Both the position numbers and the translations under genes were made by a program. 64,000 nucleotides of DNA, taken from NCBI RefSeq assembly GCF_016901225.1, contig NZ_JAFEUL010000002.1, positions 248,001 to 312,000 on the forward strand, read 5' to 3'. This DNA is from Actibacterium sp. 188UL27-1 (GTDB lineage Bacteria > Pseudomonadota > Alphaproteobacteria > Rhodobacterales > Rhodobacteraceae). Each line of letters begins with the position of its first letter. Position 1 is the stretch's first letter. Shown in pieces: positions 61,731-64,000 of the stretch. Under the pieces are notes generated by a model. The model did not search any database. It worked only from the letters and a program-made list of their open reading frames with translations, and was not told the DNA's origin.

Positions 61731-64000
61731 TCAGGCGCCTTCCATGATCTGCGCGATCTGATTGGCGTTCAATTGCTGGTCATAAATCGCGATATCCGAA
61801 AGTGTTCCGTCAAAGACATTGCTGACTGCTTTGCTGCCAGAGGACTGCGCCGAACCATCGCCGCCCAGATGCAGGTATTGGGCGTTGTCGATCCAATCCA
61901 TGTCCATCCCGGCATCGGATGCAACCAGTTCACCATCAAGGTAGACCTGCGCCCCGTCATCCCCAAAGCTCAACGCGAGATGGTAGAGTTGGTCGGCTTC
62001 GATATCATCGACGACCAGGTCGACATCGTCTCCTTGTTCGTTCTGGAAGCGAACGACGAGATCGCCATTCTCGATCCGGGCGCGCAGGTGATCGCCGCCG
62101 TCAAGACCATTGGCATCCTTTGACAGGATCCCGCGAACGCCAGACACCGTGTCCGCCTCAAAGAAGAGGGAGATCGTGGCTTCATCCAGCGTCAGATCCG
62201 CATTCGGCGCAACGGACACGACCGAAGATTTTACACTAACCTCGGTCTCACCCGACAGGGTGTAAGCCGCATCAGCATTGATCGCACCAGCCTTTGATGG
62301 CGCTGGTGCGTTATCGACTTTGTCCTCCTTCGCGGGCTGCTCTTGTGGCTCTGCGATCTTGGCCTGGGCGTTGGAAGAGGTGCCCTTGATTTCCTTGGAG
62401 GTGGAGGTGGAAAAGGCCGCCGCCTTGGATACGTCTTTGGAGCTCAGCGCGCGCTCATAGACAGCGAAATCGCTGATTCTGCCGCCAAGGCCCGTGCTCT
62501 GCACGCCACCGCCAATTTCGCCAACGACGAAATCACCAGTCCACTTCTTGTTCGAGACATCTTCAAGCTCTCCATTCACGTAAAGCTTGGTAATGCCGTC
62601 CTTGCGGGTGATGGCATAATGCGCTTCCTGCCCCGGTCGCGCTTTGGTTTCGGCCACCACAACATCGCGGGGCGACGCATCGGAGGAATAGAGCCGGAAC
62701 TTACCGTTATAGAAGTTCAGGTCATTGCCATCCCGGTAGGAGCCATCACCTGCCAGCGCATCGCGCTGGTTGATCGGCTTGCCATTCTTGAACCAGACGC
62801 TGCCCATGATCGTGAAATCGTCTGACAGGGTGATGTCCTTGATGTCACGGCTTTTGCCATCGAAGGAGGCGCGGGACATGGTATAAACCGGCCCTTCCGA
62901 TTGAGCGGGCGGGGTGTTGGAGCCGCCGCCGTTGTTGTTGCCACCGCTATTGCTGCCACCTTTGGCCTTGTTGACGTCGACATCGACACGGGCGGTATCC
63001 TTGCCGCCTTTGCCATCGCTGATGGTGTAGGTGAAACTGTCACGCCCGGTGAACTTGGTCGGTGCGCGATAGACAATATCACCGGTGTTGTTGATGTAGA
63101 CGTTGCCTTCGGCTGCGGAACTGACCGCGGTGATCTTCAGCGGGTTGCCATCCGCGTCACGATCGTTCTTGAGCACATCAACCTTGAAGCGTTTGCCTTC
63201 CTCGATGCTGACACGGTCATATCTCGCATCGGGTGCGCGATTGCCGGGCTGGCTGCCGCCACCGGTGCCACCGCCGCCGGAATTGCTGCTTTCCTTGACC
63301 TGAACATCGACGCGAGCCGTATCCCGGCCACCTTTGCCATCGCTGATGGTGTAGGTGAAGGTATCGCGACCTGTGAAATCGTTCGGAGCGCGATAGACGA
63401 CATCGCCTGTATCATTGATCCAGACATTGCCCTTTGACGGAGACCCGACTGATATGACCTTGAGCACATTTCCATCGGGATCCGTGTCATTCTTGAGCAC
63501 ATCGATCTTGAAGCGCTTGCCCTCGAACGTGTTGACACGATCGTAGTTGGCATCGGGCGCGCGGTTGCCTTGCTGGCCGCCACCGTTGTTTCCACCATTG
63601 TTACCACCGCCATTGCCGCCACTGCTGTTTCCACCGCCATCGCGCGCTTCGACGAACACAGCCCAATCGCCTTTCTTGGGTAGTTTCACGGTCTGGTTCG
63701 TGAGCGAGACATTGCCCAGGTCAATCTCTCGATACCCTGCCTCGGTATTGACGGCGATAACCTTGGCGCCGCCTTTCCAATCTTTGTCACCGGATAGTTT
63801 GCCCAGGTTCAAAGTCACGACATTCGTGTCTTCGGCATAGACGACCACATGGTCCTTGGATTTCGACTCAAGCGCATATTGTTTCTTGGATGGGCCACCT
63901 GTGAGATGGTTGGCACGGGTCGAATCCAGCTCGAAGCGATCATTCTCGATAAAGAACTTATTCCAGGTCTTGATCTGTGCTTGAATGGCAGACGAATAGC
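61731..64000 (-). CDS. C-terminal part of a large exported protein: DUF4038-type C-domain, two Ig-like repeats, two LamG domains
   Basis: The frame is open through the right edge, so the N-terminus is missing; 756 residues are visible. In protein order: a beta domain (KDHVVVYAEDTNVVTLNLG ... KLPKKGDWAVFVEARDGG) like the collagen-binding-like C-domain that follows DUF4038/apiosidase-type glycoside hydrolase barrels; a Gly/Asn linker; two Ig-like repeats (each starting NRAPDA-YDRV) separated by Gly-rich linkers; and two LamG/concanavalin-like domains (around IKDITLSDDFTIMGSVWFKN and LTLDEATISLFFEADTV), the second ending AQIMEGA. The layout suggests a secreted or surface polysaccharide-active protein. 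The enzymatic domain, if any, lies outside the window. Confidence 0.7.
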   Translation of the reverse strand, partial: YSSAIQAQIKTWNKFFIENDRFELDSTRANHLTGGPSKKQYALESKSKDHVVVYAEDTNVVTLNLGKLSGDKDWKGGAKVIAVNTEAGYREIDLGNVSLTNQTVKLPKKGDWAVFVEARDGGGNSSGGNGGGNNGGNNGGGQQGNRAPDANYDRVNTFEGKRFKIDVLKNDTDPDGNVLKVISVGSPSKGNVWINDTGDVVYRAPNDFTGRDTFTYTISDGKGGRDTARVDVQVKESSNSGGGGTGGGSQPGNRAPDARYDRVSIEEGKRFKVDVLKNDRDADGNPLKITAVSSAAEGNVYINNTGDIVYRAPTKFTGRDSFTYTISDGKGGKDTARVDVDVNKAKGGSNSGGNNNGGGSNTPPAQSEGPVYTMSRASFDGKSRDIKDITLSDDFTIMGSVWFKNGKPINQRDALAGDGSYRDGNDLNFYNGKFRLYSSDASPRDVVVAETKARPGQEAHYAITRKDGITKLYVNGELEDVSNKKWTGDFVVGEIGGGVQSTGLGGRISDFAVYERALSSKDVSKAAAFSTSTSKEIKGTSSNAQAKIAEPQEQPAKEDKVDNAPAPSKAGAINADAAYTLSGETEVSVKSSVVSVAPNADLTLDEATISLFFEADTVSGVRGILSKDANGLDGGDHLRARIENGDLVVRFQNEQGDDVDLVVDDIEADQLYHLALSFGDDGAQVYLDGELVASDAGMDMDWIDNAQYLHLGGDGSAQSSGSKAVSNVFDGTLSDIAIYDQQLNANQIAQIMEGA
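62971..63568 (-). repeat. Two tandem copies of an Ig-like (Big_9/tandem-95 type) module
   Basis: Copies at about 63298-63568 and 62971-63244 are offset by 324 bases and keep long identical stretches at DNA level (for example TTTGCCATCGCTGATGGTGT on the plus strand in both), so the duplication is fairly recent or held alike by conversion. Each encodes DVLKND-D-DG ... GDVVYRAP--FTGRD-FTYTISDGKGG. Confidence 0.75.

Noticed and set aside
63540-63660. Repetitive Gly/Asn codon stretch as a possible CRISPR or satellite
   Set aside because: It encodes in-frame Gly-rich linkers of the large exported protein; no repeat-spacer pattern.

Overview
The window is GC-rich chromosomal DNA from a marine-type alphaproteobacterium, most likely a member of the Roseobacter group (Rhodobacterales). 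The evidence is an Xsc/TauR-type sulfonate locus, several TRAP and TctABC carriers, an ICDH_alpha-type isocitrate dehydrogenase, and copies of the short 'GCCTCCGGCGGGGATATTTT' type intergenic repeat I know from Rhodobacterales genomes. I see no rRNA, tRNA, CRISPR array, insertion sequence or prophage.

Region by region. (1) 1-5.5 kb: the 5' part of xsc (sulfoacetaldehyde acetyltransferase), a GFA-fold gene, a TauR-like MocR regulator, then an M35-type metalloprotease-like gene with an unknown partner. (2) 5.5-12.5 kb: a complete seven-gene Mrp Na+/H+ antiporter operon (mnhA to mnhG, each gene overlapping the next), preceded by a tandem universal stress protein and a YdcH-like small protein. 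(3) 12.5-15.1 kb: isocitrate dehydrogenase divergent from an OxyR-like LysR regulator that lacks the peroxidatic cysteine but has an ATAG-N7-CTAT box in the shared promoter.

(4) 15.4-34.6 kb: a large sugar-acid catabolic island in two opposed arms. The minus arm holds an IlvD/Edd dehydratase, an SDR dehydrogenase, an FAH-family hydrolase, a 2-hydroxyacid dehydrogenase and a frameshifted 3-hydroxyisobutyrate dehydrogenase-like gene. The plus arm holds another dehydrogenase of that family, a DenD-like D-erythronate dehydrogenase, a TRAP transporter (dctPQM), a UxaA-type dehydratase coupled to an AroE-like enzyme, a third paralogous dehydrogenase, an EamA exporter, and three consecutive Gfo/Idh/MocA oxidoreductases. 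Dehydratase, dehydrogenase and diketo-acid hydrolase together suggest a non-phosphorylative route to pyruvate plus a small hydroxyacid. No kinase, aldolase or regulator is present, but LacI-type operators lie at both the divergent promoter and the TRAP promoter.

(5) 34.6-42 kb: an exported serine hydrolase, a small membrane protein, and a divergent three-gene envelope locus whose 924-residue member looks like a GspL/PilM-like domain joined through a membrane helix to a GspC/PilP-like domain. (6) 42-52.8 kb: metY, xylBA, a PAAR/DUF4123 pair of type VI secretion type, then a DUF4387-AtuA-TctABC operon and a cytochrome c. (7) 52.8-61.5 kb: very small membrane proteins, a YqjD/YqjE-like pair, a base-composition-distinct structured island, parE, and assorted housekeeping or transport genes (epoxide-hydrolase-like, LysE, DUF2461, MATE), ending with a second DUF4123 protein. 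(8) 61.7-64 kb: the C-terminal part of a large exported protein with a DUF4038-type collagen-binding-like domain, two bacterial Ig-like repeats and two LamG domains, running off the right edge.

Strongest leads for something undescribed are the GspL-GspC-like fusion locus (36.5-42 kb), the sugar-acid island with its operator arrays, scattered type VI or polymorphic-toxin parts, and the structured island at 54.1-54.6 kb.
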